64,000 bases of DNA from Betaproteobacteria bacterium (GCA_016234745.1 JACRAR010000030.1:124001-188000), one strand, 5' to 3'; shown: positions 8,471 through 16,347, counted from the stretch's first letter. The notes: generated by a model not told the origin, from the letters alone. Program-made: numbers and translations.

Positions 8471-8794
8471 ATGACCCACCTCACCGACTATCAAACCAAG
8501 ATGCGCTACCCGGCCGCCACGCCCACGCAATTCGGCGGGGCCAAGGCTTTCGTGGAAACCTATGGCAATGCGGTCTGGGCCGACCTTTGTGACTCGATGC
8601 CCACCGGGGAAGTCATCCGGGTCAGCGATGCGGCAGCTGCCCTCAAGACCTTATCCGGTTACGTCCAGCCGGAACGTTACCTCCGTGCAGTACTGAAGGC
8701 CATTCTGGCAGATTACGAAGAACGCCCGGATGACTATGAACACCAGCCACCGTTTACCGTCCTCGGACGGACCATGGCAAAAATCATTCTCTAG
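8471..8794 (+). CDS. Conserved-looking small phage protein, function unknown
   Basis: This is a 107-residue protein starting MTHLTDYQTKMRYPAATPTQ. I use the ATG at 8471, preceded by a weak GAGCGGGA; a TTG at 8456, directly after the DUF3489 stop, would add five residues. No domain is recognised. The central part (GGAKAFVETYGNAVWADLC) and the C-terminal part (YVQPERYLRAVLKAILADYE) look helical. It follows DUF3489 within 15 bases, so the two are probably co-transcribed. A hairpin follows at 8832. Confidence 0.5.
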   Translation: MTHLTDYQTKMRYPAATPTQFGGAKAFVETYGNAVWADLCDSMPTGEVIRVSDAAAALKTLSGYVQPERYLRAVLKAILADYEERPDDYEHQPPFTVLGRTMAKIIL

Positions 8795-8831
8795 GATATC
8801 CGGGCCAGGTCAGGCTGGGTTCAGAAGCAAT

Positions 8832-8855
8832 AAGGGCAACCCGTGGGTCGCCCTT
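8832..8855. terminator. Hairpin between convergent genes, possible terminator
   Basis: AAGGGC and GCCCTT frame an 11-bp imperfect stem with a very short loop (AACCC pairs with GGGTC except for one mismatch). It lies between the stop of the 107-residue gene (plus strand) and the end of the histone-like gene (minus strand). No run of T follows closely, so it is a weak or bidirectional terminator at best. Confidence 0.4.
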
Positions 8856-8879
8856 GTTGTGTTCAGAGCACAACCGCAA

Positions 8880-9158
8880 CTATTTTTTCTTTGCCACTGG
8901 CTTCTTGGCAGCCGTCTTTTTCACGGCGGGCTTCTTGGCAGCAGCTTTCACCGCTGGCTTCTTAGCCACCGGTTTCTTCACGGCTGGTTTTTTCGCAGCA
9001 GGTTTCTTGGCTGCAGGCTTCTTCGCTGCGGGTTTTGCCGCTGCCTTTTTCACTGCCGGTTTTTTCACAGCGGGCTTAGCCGCTGGTTTCTTAGCAGCCG
9101 GCTTTGTTGCGGGTTTCGCCGCAGGCTTTTTGGCGGCAGGCTTGGTAGCGGTAGTCAT
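8880..9158 (-). CDS. Histone H1-like Lys/Ala/Pro-rich protein
   Basis: This 92-residue protein is built almost wholly of degenerate AAKKPA / AVKKP repeats (start MTTATKPAAKKPAAKP, end KKPVAKKK). It is extremely basic and probably disordered, like the C-terminal tail of histone H1, AlgP or the PAKKAA tails of bacterial nucleoid proteins. It should bind DNA without sequence specificity. Whether it serves host chromatin, phage genome compaction or regulation cannot be told. The repetitive codons also give a long open frame on the other strand, which I regard as a shadow. A gene of this kind in a prophage early/late junction is unusual; it may be cargo. Confidence 0.75.
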   Translation of the reverse strand: MTTATKPAAKKPAAKPATKPAAKKPAAKPAVKKPAVKKAAAKPAAKKPAAKKPAAKKPAVKKPVAKKPAVKAAAKKPAVKKTAAKKPVAKKK

Positions 9159-9273
9159 AGCAAACTCTTTCTTGGGTTGAAGAGTTTGTAGTGTGGCACT
9201 GATTCACCACGCACCGTCCGTATGATTGCGCTGAAAACACCCTTCAATTCTGCATCATCATGGCTGGTTACAA

Positions 9274-10536
9274 CTACGCCGCAATTTGTTTAGCCGGGTC
9301 TGACTCAAGCGAATCAAACATCACACCGTCCGAATAGCGGGTAGCCTTGCCACCTGAATAATCCTGCCAACGCCGAACAATCACATCCACGTATTTTGGA
9401 TCCAGCTCCATCAGTCGCGCATGCCGCTTAGATCGCTCGCACGCAATCAAGGTCGTGCCTGAACCACCAAAGCAGTCAAGCACCGTGTCATCTGGGCGAC
9501 TCGAGTTGCGTATCGCACGCTCGACCAATTCGACCGGCTTCATGGTCGGATGTAAATCATTCTTGTGCGGCTTCTTGATTTGCCAGACGTCTCCCTGATC
9601 GCGATCGCCGCACCAGTGGCGTGTCGATCCATCCGGCCAACCGTACAGGATCGGTTCGTACTGCCGTTGGTAATCGGCGCGACCCAACGTAAAAGTGTTC
9701 TTGGCCCAAATGATGAAGGTGGACCACTTGCCCCCTGCAGCGCGGAACGCGGCTTGCAGGGTGTCGAGTTCGCTGCTGCTCATGGCAATATAGATCGCCC
9801 CATCACAGCGCGCCATCATCGGGGCTAGAGCTGCCTTCAGGAACGGCTGAAAGTCTTCCCCCAGGTTGTCGTTCAGAATGGGGCGATCCTTGCCGCGCAT
9901 CTTGTCCTTGGCGCTGTTGGCGTAATTGACGCCATACGGTGGATCCTGCCAGACCATAGACACATGCTCGTCACCCAGCAGCGCCTGATAGCTCTCTTCT
10001 TTCGTGGCATCACCACATAGCACCCGGTGATCGCCACAGATCCAGATGTCGCCAAGGCGTGAGACGGCGGGTCCGGCGGACTCGGGGACGGCATCCTCGT
10101 CGGTCTGTCCTTCAGTAAGGGTTTCCTCCCCGGCAAGTAGATCGGCCAGTTCATCCGCATCGAGGCCAGTCAAGGTCAGGTCGTAGCCAGACTCGGACAG
10201 CTCGGCCAATTCCAGTGCCAGCATTTCTTCGTCCCATCCGGCATCGAGTGCCAGGCGATTGTCGGCAATCACGTAGGCGCGTTTTTGGGTTGGTGTGAGA
10301 TAACTAAGCTCGATGACAGGCACTTCGACGAGCCCCAACTTGCGCGCGGCGGCCAGCCGGCCGTGGCCAGCGATGATCCCGTGGCTACCATCCACCAAGA
10401 TGGGATTGGTCCAGCCAAACTCGACGATGCTGGCCGCAATCTTGGCGACCTGGGCCTCGGAATGCGTCCGCGGATTTCGGGCAAAGGGGATTAGCGTCCC
10501 GACCTTACGGTATTCGACATTCAGGGATTCGATCAT
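9274..10536 (-). CDS. ParB-nuclease domain fused to DNA (adenine/cytosine-N4) methyltransferase
   Basis: This 420-residue protein has an N-terminal ParB/sulfiredoxin domain (about 1-110, with NPRTHSEAQVAKIAASI and the GHGRLAAARKLGLVEVP nucleotide-binding loop). It is joined to a beta-class amino-methyltransferase. The catalytic motif DPPYG is at about 205-209, and the AdoMet loop CFGGSGTTLIACER comes after it near 365, the order that defines the beta class. I start at the ATG at 10536; a GTG 21 bases upstream would begin inside a terminator-like hairpin. Such fusions are common in phages, where they modify phage DNA against host restriction. It is probably a solitary methylase, since no restriction gene is adjacent. 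Confidence 0.88.
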   Translation of the reverse strand: MIESLNVEYRKVGTLIPFARNPRTHSEAQVAKIAASIVEFGWTNPILVDGSHGIIAGHGRLAAARKLGLVEVPVIELSYLTPTQKRAYVIADNRLALDAGWDEEMLALELAELSESGYDLTLTGLDADELADLLAGEETLTEGQTDEDAVPESAGPAVSRLGDIWICGDHRVLCGDATKEESYQALLGDEHVSMVWQDPPYGVNYANSAKDKMRGKDRPILNDNLGEDFQPFLKAALAPMMARCDGAIYIAMSSSELDTLQAAFRAAGGKWSTFIIWAKNTFTLGRADYQRQYEPILYGWPDGSTRHWCGDRDQGDVWQIKKPHKNDLHPTMKPVELVERAIRNSSRPDDTVLDCFGGSGTTLIACERSKRHARLMELDPKYVDVIVRRWQDYSGGKATRYSDGVMFDSLESDPAKQIAA

Positions 10537-10544
10537 AGGAATGC

Positions 10545-10565
10545 AAAAACCCGCCACTGGGGCGG
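10545..10565 (-). terminator. Rho-independent terminator
   Basis: On the minus strand CCGCC, a 5-base loop and GGCGG are followed by GTTTTTG. The stem is short but GC-only with a T5 tail. It lies directly upstream of the methyltransferase start, so it would end leftward transcription arriving from the early operon (12,023 and beyond) and separate it from the methyltransferase. Confidence 0.55.
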
Positions 10566-10769
10566 ATCGGGTGTGTTGGTGGAAACTATCGGAGTGGTAA
10601 CCTGGGTGGTAACTGGTAACCCTGGTAACCTCGTTTCAAATCCTGACGCTATCGCAATGCCGGGCTCGCGCCTCCCGCATGGGTTTATGGCCAGGAAGGA
10701 CCCGTCAAAATTTGATCAATCGACGCAAAAATCGTCTTGCAAACCATCGCCAGACGAATTAGACTTGTA

Positions 10770-10784
10770 CTGTTTATTGAACAG
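10770..10784. promoter_or_regulatory. Inverted repeat before yefM, probable operator
   Basis: CTGTT-TATTG-AACAG is a perfect 5-bp inverted repeat ending 10 bases before the yefM ATG. YefM represses its own operon by binding near the promoter, so this is a candidate site. It is one base shorter than a CTG-N10-CAG LexA box, so I do not call it an SOS site. Confidence 0.4.
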
Positions 10785-10794
10785 GTATTGCGCC

Positions 10795-11049
10795 ATGCGC
10801 GTTGTCAATTTCTCTGATGCCCGGAACAGTCTCAAGGCAGTGATCGATCAGGTCATTGATGATGCCGACTACACGGTGATCACTCGGCGCGACGCACCCG
10901 ATGCTGTCGTGATGTCGCTCGACACCTTCAATAGCCTGATGGAAACAGTCCATCTCTTGAAGTCGCGTGCCAACGCGGAGCACCTCGCGCGCTCGATCGA
11001 GCAATATCACAAAGGCAAGCTCAAGCAGCGAGACCTCGTGGATGCCTAG
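10795..11049 (+). CDS. yefM: YefM-family (Phd/YefM) antitoxin
   Basis: This 84-residue antitoxin should neutralise YoeB and repress the operon. The N-terminal Phd/YefM fold is clear: MRVVNFSDARNSLKAVIDQV, then DYTVITRRDAPDAVVMSLDT, matching the family's VI.R.....VV.S...Y.S block. The C-terminal part (LKSRANAEHLARSIEQYHKG) is the helix that wraps the toxin. Length equals E. coli YefM. It overlaps yoeB by 8 bases, which couples translation. An inverted repeat precedes the start. It lies inside the prophage between two leftward operons and may act as an addiction module. Confidence is high for the family; activity is inferred. Confidence 0.92.
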   Translation: MRVVNFSDARNSLKAVIDQVIDDADYTVITRRDAPDAVVMSLDTFNSLMETVHLLKSRANAEHLARSIEQYHKGKLKQRDLVDA

Positions 11050-11308
11050 TCGTATCACCTGGACTGTCGCGTCCTGGTCTGACTACCAGTATTGGCAGAG
11101 CCAAGATCGAAAAACGCTCAAGCGGATCAACAGCCTGATCCTCGATTGTTTGCGCGAACCCTTCGATGGCATCGGCAAGCCAGAACCCTTGAAAGAAAAT
11201 CTCACTGGCTTCTGGTCACGCCGCATCGATGATACGAACCGCCTCGTGTATTGCGTTGATGGCGACGACCTGGTGGTCATCGCCTGTCGTTATCACTACG
11301 ACGATTAA
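11042..11308 (+). CDS. yoeB: YoeB-family ribosome-dependent mRNA interferase toxin
   Basis: This 88-residue toxin closely follows the YoeB pattern: WTVASWSDYQYWQSQDRK, then LIL.CLREPFDGIGKPEPLK, LTGFWSRRIDDTNRLVY and the C-terminal ACRYHY signature. Catalytic residues of E. coli YoeB (Glu46, Arg65, His83, Tyr84) have visible counterparts in KPEPLK, SRRI and RYHY. It cleaves mRNA in the ribosomal A site. The last four residues extend slightly past the usual RYHY end. The gene starts 8 bases inside yefM. Nothing suggests inactivation. Confidence 0.93.
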   Translation: MPSRITWTVASWSDYQYWQSQDRKTLKRINSLILDCLREPFDGIGKPEPLKENLTGFWSRRIDDTNRLVYCVDGDDLVVIACRYHYDD

Positions 11309-11448
11309 ACAAACCCAAACATAAACACCCGCACGCAAGTTTGAATTGTGGATCGCTTTGCCCTGCATGGCTTACCCATGACTCATTGCATTACGATAAA
11401 CTGCACCAGTTTTGGCTCAGTCGAGTTACCCATAGGTTCTCTCCTGTA

Positions 11449-11868
11449 ATGGACGCAAAGTATATTTTGGGCATTCCAGAAATTGATGCCCAGCATGAAG
11501 AATTGCACGAACTCGTCAATTCATTACGCGAGGTCATTACCCGAAAAGATCAGCGGCATCTCGTTCATCAAGCATTGAAGAGATTGCATCAGCTACTCGT
11601 GACTCATTTTGCGTACGAAGAAGCCTTCATGAAAATGATCGGCTATGCCGATTTACCGCAGCATAAGAAGACGCACAAGGGTGTATTGAACATATTCGAA
11701 AACTACTTCGACCACCCTCCCGAACCCGGCGACTATGAAATTCTTGGCAAGATGATTACCGATAAAGTGCTTGGGCACGTCATGGAACACGATGTCAAAA
11801 TGACTGAGGTGGCCAAAGCGCACATGAAAACAAACTCAGCTCCCAGGGGCAGAAAACAGAAAACGTAA
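11449..11868 (+). CDS. Bacteriohemerythrin
   Basis: The 139-residue product is a hemerythrin-fold di-iron oxygen-binding protein. Ligand pattern is visible: IPEIDAQHEELHELVNSL (His and Glu/Asp of helix A), LLVTHFAYEEAFMKMIGY (HxxxE of helix B), HKKTHKGVL (His pair of helix C) and VLGHVMEHDVKM (HxxxD of helix D). I start at the ATG at 11,449, which gives the normal length (about 130-140); an ATG 108 bases upstream adds a non-family extension. In bacteria such proteins carry or sense oxygen. Its place among prophage genes suggests cargo. No promoter or partner was recognised. Confidence 0.88.
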   Translation: MDAKYILGIPEIDAQHEELHELVNSLREVITRKDQRHLVHQALKRLHQLLVTHFAYEEAFMKMIGYADLPQHKKTHKGVLNIFENYFDHPPEPGDYEILGKMITDKVLGHVMEHDVKMTEVAKAHMKTNSAPRGRKQKT

Positions 11869-12022
11869 TCTGCTTCCCGTCCCCTCAAGTGCATCCCAGA
11901 TCAGTTCGCACCTCTGTCCAGATCATAGCCGTCATACTACCCAAAACAAGGAGTAGTTGTTGCGTGTTCATTCATTCCAGAAACGGCCATGAGCGTCAAG
12001 CAGCGGACATGCACGGAAATCA

Positions 12023-12448
12023 TTACTCGCCTTGCCCCATGAGTTCAGGGCGTTTTGAATGGCTGGCATGAACGCTGGCATTCAGTTGCGTGGCCACAGT
12101 CAGCAATGCCTTCTGCCATGCGCGCCAAGCGGTCGTGCGGTGACAGCCTAGACGGCGGCAGATGATCTTCCACTCGAACCGTTTGGCGCGCATCCAGATT
12201 AGGTGACGTTGCTCTACCTCCAGCCACTGCACCCAGCGCATGGTCTCCATCATCCGATCGATGGCTGCGGGAGTCGGCGGCAGTGGGTGATAAACGTGTT
12301 CATCATCAGGATATGACTCCCACGCTTCACGGACAAACACTGGCCAGACATTGAAGTACCCCTGCGCCTTGACAACGGGTAGCCGCCTGCCCGTCTCGAC
12401 TGCCTCGACAAATCTTGCGGCGACATCATCGGTTGTCCACTCAACCAT
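12023..12448 (-). CDS. DUF6362 family phage protein
   Basis: The product has 141 residues. The ATG at 12,448 has GGAGG 6 bases upstream. It carries the family pattern AARFVEAVETGRRLPVVKAQ, GYFNVWPVFVREAWESYPDD, AAIDRMMETMRWVQWLE and the HTH-like AKRFEWKIICRRLGCHRTTA followed by WRAWQKALLTV. The latter looks like a sigma-region-4-type helix-turn-helix, so DNA binding is probable. DUF6362 genes are common near the packaging or early operon ends in proteobacterial prophages. It is the last gene of the leftward early operon and overlaps the gene before it by 8 bases. Confidence 0.7.
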   Translation of the reverse strand: MVEWTTDDVAARFVEAVETGRRLPVVKAQGYFNVWPVFVREAWESYPDDEHVYHPLPPTPAAIDRMMETMRWVQWLEVEQRHLIWMRAKRFEWKIICRRLGCHRTTAWRAWQKALLTVATQLNASVHASHSKRPELMGQGE

Positions 12449-12638
12449 GACGCCCTCCGTACAGGCGCTCACCAATCCGTCTCACGAATTCTCGTTCCAC
12501 AAAATCCAGGCGGTCGTCGCTTTCCGCCACGACGAGGATGTGCTGGTCGCGCCAGCCTTCTCGTTTGATGCTATCCGGGTCGGTTCGTTGTGTGGTTCGG
12601 CCGAGGGGGCAACGGTACGGGGGTGTCAGCACTTTCAT
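12441..12638 (-). CDS. Small phage protein, function unknown
   Basis: This 65-residue protein starts MKVLTPPYRCPLGRTTQRTD and ends with FVRRIGERLYGGRHG. The ATG at 12,638 has GGGAGA 7 bases upstream and overlaps the stop of the antirepressor gene (ATGA), and its own end overlaps the next start. This tight packing is the main evidence that it is real. It is basic and shows no recognised domain; a central DQHILVVAESDDRLDFVERE stretch could form a strand-helix unit. Confidence 0.5.
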   Translation of the reverse strand: MKVLTPPYRCPLGRTTQRTDPDSIKREGWRDQHILVVAESDDRLDFVEREFVRRIGERLYGGRHG

Positions 12639-13225
12639 GCCGGTTCTCCCGACAAGTCCGCCAATGCCCAAGCCGGAGGAGTTAAGCGGGCGAGTGGTCC
12701 GGCATTGGAGCCCGTTGCCGTTTTCATTTGCTTGATCAGTGCTTCACGCCGGGCATGGAATGCGGCATGGGCATCACCCGCGACGTCCGCCCACGCCTGC
12801 CGGTTGATCGCTTGGCGTTGGGCACGGGACAGGGGCACATGCTGCTGAGATGCGGCTGGTGCACTCAACTTGCCCTGCATCATCCGAAGCTGACGCTCGC
12901 ACTCAATGAAATAGCGCCGTGCCTGCCGTCCTCTTGGGGTACGCTCGACCATGGCCAGTTCCTTGGCCATATCGATGCAGAGGAAGTAATCGATCCTGAC
13001 GACCGTCCGTTGTCCGCCAAGGTGGGGAAGTTGCTCGCCGGTTTTGGCGAGCAAGTAGTCCTTGTTCTCTTCGAAGCCATAATCATGGATACGGCCTTTG
13101 ATCCAGTTTGAGAAGTCACGGCCGACTTGCAGGAACTGGTGCAGCAGTCGTGCGTCGACCAATTGCGTGGGTTGTCCCTGCATGTAGCCAGGAAGAACGG
13201 GAATCATGGTTGTTGCCGCCTTCAT
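12635..13225 (-). CDS. AntA/AntB-type phage antirepressor
   Basis: The 196-residue protein has an N-terminal AntA/AntB domain: VDARLLHQFLQVGRDFSNWI, KGRIHDYGFEENKDYLL, then RIDYFLCIDMAKELAMVERT and GRQARRYFIECERQL. In phages these proteins bind the repressor or antagonise it to allow lytic growth. The C-terminal 70 residues (RAQRQAINRQAWADVAG onward) are a family-specific helical tail. The start at 13,225 has AGGAGG 7 bases upstream; an upstream in-frame ATG extends into the resolvase gene. It overlaps the following small gene by 4 bases. A second, BRO-type antirepressor lies at 19,224. Confidence 0.82.
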   Translation of the reverse strand: MKAATTMIPVLPGYMQGQPTQLVDARLLHQFLQVGRDFSNWIKGRIHDYGFEENKDYLLAKTGEQLPHLGGQRTVVRIDYFLCIDMAKELAMVERTPRGRQARRYFIECERQLRMMQGKLSAPAASQQHVPLSRAQRQAINRQAWADVAGDAHAAFHARREALIKQMKTATGSNAGPLARLTPPAWALADLSGEPA

Positions 13226-13226
13226 C

Positions 13227-13691
13227 TCACACCTCCTGCATCTCAATTGCCCAGTGCAACAGCGCAAGGGCATCGGCTTCGTTGTCATCCACAGGCGTAA
13301 AGCCGCGGCTGACCACTGCAGCGATCATCTCGTCTTTACCAGCGTTGCCCTTGCCGGTCGCATGCTTCTTGATCGTACCCACCGGTACGCCCTGGTACGG
13401 AATGCGGTGTTGTTCGCACCACGCCGTTAGCTGTCCCAGGAATCCGCCGTAGGCATGAGCCGCATCGACGCCGGCATGGCGTCGCACCTCTTCAAAGTAA
13501 ACCGCGTTGATGTGCTGGTCGACACTCCTCAATTCATTGAGCCAGCGCTTGAACCGCAGGAAGCGCATGCCGCCGCCCTCGAACCTCTGCGGCTTGAATG
13601 ATTCACTGCCGCTGGTGATGCAGCCATCCAGTTGATGCAGCGCCCATCCGGTTTGCGTGCCCAGATCCAGGGCCAGTATCGTTTCAGTCAT
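13227..13691 (-). CDS. RuvC-like Holliday junction resolvase
   Basis: This 154-residue nuclease has a RNase-H fold of the phage RuvC type. The acidic residues are visible: Asp in ILALDLGTQTGWAL (about 8-12), Glu in INAVYFEEVRRH (about 68-70) and the C-terminal DDNEADALALLHWA. The VGTIKKHATGKGNAGKDEM segment is the substrate-facing loop usual in these proteins. GGAGGA lies 7 bases before the ATG at 13,691; a further ATG 15 bases upstream overlaps that site. It should resolve recombination intermediates made during phage replication, together with the Sak4-like recombinase at 18,421. Confidence 0.85.
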   Translation of the reverse strand: MTETILALDLGTQTGWALHQLDGCITSGSESFKPQRFEGGGMRFLRFKRWLNELRSVDQHINAVYFEEVRRHAGVDAAHAYGGFLGQLTAWCEQHRIPYQGVPVGTIKKHATGKGNAGKDEMIAAVVSRGFTPVDDNEADALALLHWAIEMQEV

Positions 13692-13822
13692 ATCGAAATC
13701 CTCCATGTCGTTTCATCTGGGTGACCGAAGGTGACTACTCGCCGGATTAGTCCGTATACGTGCGCGCGTGTACACGTATAGAGAGTTATCGTCTGGCCGG
13801 TCACTTTCGGTCACCCTGGCTG

Positions 13823-16099
13823 TCAATCGTCTCGGTAGGGCAGTCGCTCGCCATAGTCTTTGGGCTTGAGAGAAATGCCGGCAATGCCCTTCACACCGCC
13901 ATGAAGCCGGGTGCGCTCAAATTGCCGATTGCAGAGTTGCTGCATCAACCAGCGGCTCGTGCCAATGTATTCACCGCGACGGTTGGCCCATTCCTGCCAG
14001 CGCTGGAACATGTCCGCCACGGAGACGCGTGCCTGCGCGTGGCGCTGACACTCCTCATCGATGAATTCGGTGACGGCATCCTCCTCGTCGAAATATTCGT
14101 CGGTGGCATCCACAACCACCTTGGGTGGCTTCAGCCCTTCGCTCTGCCAGGCCAGACACCCCTCGACTGCCCAGGCCAGAATCCCGTCGCGCTCAGCAAG
14201 GAGCTTCTCGGTCAATTGGCCGTCACGCCGTTCAGGGGGAATCGTCACCGTGAACGGAATCAGATGCAGACGCCGCCGCATGGCCTCGTCGACATTGCGA
14301 ATCGATGGCTTGTGGTTGCCCACGATGACGGGCTTGAATTGCGGCTGGTAGGAAAAGAAGTCCTGCCGCATGAAGCGTGCCGAAACCTTGTCGCCGCCGG
14401 TAATCGCCTTCACCTTGGATTCATTCCAGCGACGACCCTGCTCGGTTTCGATCGCGGTGACGAAGCGCGCGCCACGCAGTCCTGCCAGATCGGTCGGATG
14501 CCGGTCGCCACGGGTCTCGACGAAGGTATCCATCGGTGCCGCCGCCGCGTAGTCACCAAGAATGGTGCTGATGACGTTGGAGAAGACACTCTTGCCGTTG
14601 GCTCCTGTGCCGTAGAGAAAGAAAAGCGCATGGGCACTGGTTGCACCGGTCAGGCAATAGCCCACCATGCGTTGCAGGTAAGCTTGCAATTCACTATCAC
14701 CACCAGTCACATCGACAAGAAACGCCAGCCAGCGGTGGGACATTCCTCGAGGCGTCGCCGTCGCCAGTTTGGTCATCCGGTCGGCTCGGTCATGCGGACG
14801 GAGTCGCCCATTCTTGAGATCGACCACCCCGCCCACGGTATTGAGCGCGAAGATGTCCGCATCCCACTCGTCCGAGGTCGATGCATGCCGCCGGTCAGTG
14901 CGGGCCAGCCGATCGACACCGCCAACGGTGCTGCTGGCCAGCAACTTGGCCGCCAACCGGTGCGAATCCACCTTGATGGCAGCCTCCCGGCAGATCGAGC
15001 GCACCAGATGGTGAACAAGCAGGGTGTCGTCGGCCTGCCAATGCGTGCCGGTCCACACCAGCCATTTGCCCCATGAGGCACAGTAGCGCCAGTCCTCGGC
15101 ATACCGCGAAGTGAAGGCCAACGCCAGTGCATCGTCGGTGGCCCAGACTGTCGCATCCTGAGACTGCATCCCCTTGGGAGACTTGATGCACATCCGTGGG
15201 CCGCTAGCCAGAAATCCGGCCACGTCGAACCCATCGGTAACGGCATCGGCGGCGTCCCAGCCCTCCGGCTTTTCCTCGGGAGGCAGGAGCACGTCACAGG
15301 AGGTCGCTCCGGCGGCAAGTGCTGCCTGGGCTGCGGCCATTGCATAATCCCAGCCGGCCTTGTCTCGATCGGGCCATATCAGCAACGCTTTTCCGGCAAG
15401 CGGCAGCCAGTCGGTTTTTTCCACCGGTGCGTTGGCACCGTGCATCGCGGTACTCGCCACGACACCCTGGTCAATCAAGGCCTGGGCGCATTTCTCTCCT
15501 TCCACCAAGACAACCTGACTGGCTGTAGCCATCCCCGGCTGGTTGTAGAGGGGGCGAGGCTCGGGCGGACTCATCTTGCGCCGTTGGGCGTCCCACGGCC
15601 GGAATTGCTTCTTGGCACCCGGAGGATCGTAGCGATAGACCACGGCGATGAGCTTGCCGTTGGCGTCGAGGTAATCCCACTTGGCCGTGGCTGGACCCAG
15701 TTCATCGATAGGCGCCTCCTTCTGGCGAGAACGCTTGACCGGGATCTGCTGCGCTTGTCCAATGAGAGTCGACGCCCTTTCCAGAACAGCAGAAAATTCA
15801 CCGCGCGCGTCGAGGCCGAAGTGGGCGGCGATCAGGTCAAAGATGTCGCCACCGTCACCCGTTGCCCGGTCTGTCCAGAGCCCCGCTTTGTCGCCGGCAA
15901 GCAGTATCTCCAGACTGTCACCCGGGCTCCCCAGTGCATCACCAATAGTAAACTTTCCCTTCCGCTTCTTGCCGGCCGGATATATTGTGAAGAGCACCGA
16001 TTCCAGTGCGTTCAGCAACGCGACACGAATCTCGTCGCGATGTGCATCTGAGCCTGTGGAGACCTGATCGGTTTCCTCGCTGGCATTGAAATCGATCAT
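13823..16099 (-). CDS. Phage/plasmid primase-helicase (Toprim + D5/P4 SF3 helicase)
   Basis: The 758-residue replication protein has an N-terminal region with TDRATGDGGDIFDLIAAHFG. A Toprim-like primase domain follows (VVLVEGEKCAQALIDQG at about 196-212 and LLIWPDRDKAGWDYA at about 239-253). A C-terminal D5/P4-type SF3 helicase has Walker A GTGANGKS at 497-504, followed by a GARFVTAIETEQGRRWNESK tract with the Walker-B and sensor segments. The C-terminal DUF3987-like HTH (QRWQEWANRRGEYIGTSRWL) may bind origin DNA. It overlaps the small HTH gene upstream by 4 bases. A likely replication origin has not been found nearby. Confidence 0.9.
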   Translation of the reverse strand: MIDFNASEETDQVSTGSDAHRDEIRVALLNALESVLFTIYPAGKKRKGKFTIGDALGSPGDSLEILLAGDKAGLWTDRATGDGGDIFDLIAAHFGLDARGEFSAVLERASTLIGQAQQIPVKRSRQKEAPIDELGPATAKWDYLDANGKLIAVVYRYDPPGAKKQFRPWDAQRRKMSPPEPRPLYNQPGMATASQVVLVEGEKCAQALIDQGVVASTAMHGANAPVEKTDWLPLAGKALLIWPDRDKAGWDYAMAAAQAALAAGATSCDVLLPPEEKPEGWDAADAVTDGFDVAGFLASGPRMCIKSPKGMQSQDATVWATDDALALAFTSRYAEDWRYCASWGKWLVWTGTHWQADDTLLVHHLVRSICREAAIKVDSHRLAAKLLASSTVGGVDRLARTDRRHASTSDEWDADIFALNTVGGVVDLKNGRLRPHDRADRMTKLATATPRGMSHRWLAFLVDVTGGDSELQAYLQRMVGYCLTGATSAHALFFLYGTGANGKSVFSNVISTILGDYAAAAPMDTFVETRGDRHPTDLAGLRGARFVTAIETEQGRRWNESKVKAITGGDKVSARFMRQDFFSYQPQFKPVIVGNHKPSIRNVDEAMRRRLHLIPFTVTIPPERRDGQLTEKLLAERDGILAWAVEGCLAWQSEGLKPPKVVVDATDEYFDEEDAVTEFIDEECQRHAQARVSVADMFQRWQEWANRRGEYIGTSRWLMQQLCNRQFERTRLHGGVKGIAGISLKPKDYGERLPYRDD

Positions 16100-16347
16100 G
16101 CATCGTCTCCCCTGAATTCAACCTGTTGGCTTTGTCTCAGGTCGTTCCGTCGCTGCCATTCGAGAAGCTCAGACATGCGGAATCTCACCAGTCGAGAGAG
16201 CTGGTAATGCGGGATCTTCTTGGCCTTGCGCATCTGTGGATCCGCGAACCAGTAGTAGGGCAGATGCAGGGCATAGCTGGCCTGACGGGCGTCGATCATC
16301 GTTTCCACCGCATCATCGGCAGAGGAATAGGTAATTTTGCTTTTCAT
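16096..16347 (-). CDS. Small DNA-binding-like phage protein
   Basis: This is an 83-residue protein starting MKSKITYSSADDAVETMIDA. The middle (QASYALHLPYYWFADPQMRK, then KIPHYQLSRLVRFRMSELLEW) resembles a MerR/excisionase-type winged helix with the typical IPHYQL...VRF pattern. It overlaps the primase-helicase by 4 bases and the nuclease upstream by 4 bases. A role as helicase loader, replication accessory or regulator is possible; it cannot be decided here. Confidence 0.6.
   Translation of the reverse strand: MKSKITYSSADDAVETMIDARQASYALHLPYYWFADPQMRKAKKIPHYQLSRLVRFRMSELLEWQRRNDLRQSQQVEFRGDDA

Noticed and set aside
8880-9158. Short repeats that could suggest a CRISPR array
   Set aside because: The repeats are codon repeats of a Lys/Ala/Pro protein without unique spacers of constant length.
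8854-9180. A 108-residue Phe/Ala/Gly-rich plus-strand frame
   Set aside because: It is the reverse of the AAKKPA repeats of the histone-like gene; the residue pattern FFAAGF is just that repeat read backwards.
10770-10784. LexA/SOS box before yefM
   Set aside because: The inverted repeat has the CTG...CAG ends but is one base short of the LexA spacing and lacks the AT-rich alternation.
11889-12071. A 60-residue plus-strand frame after the hemerythrin gene
   Set aside because: No ribosome site, no family likeness, and it overlaps the end of the DUF6362 gene.
13760-15076. A 438-residue plus-strand frame opposite the primase-helicase
   Set aside because: The minus strand has Toprim and Walker motifs; the plus-strand frame shows no family features and no ribosome site.
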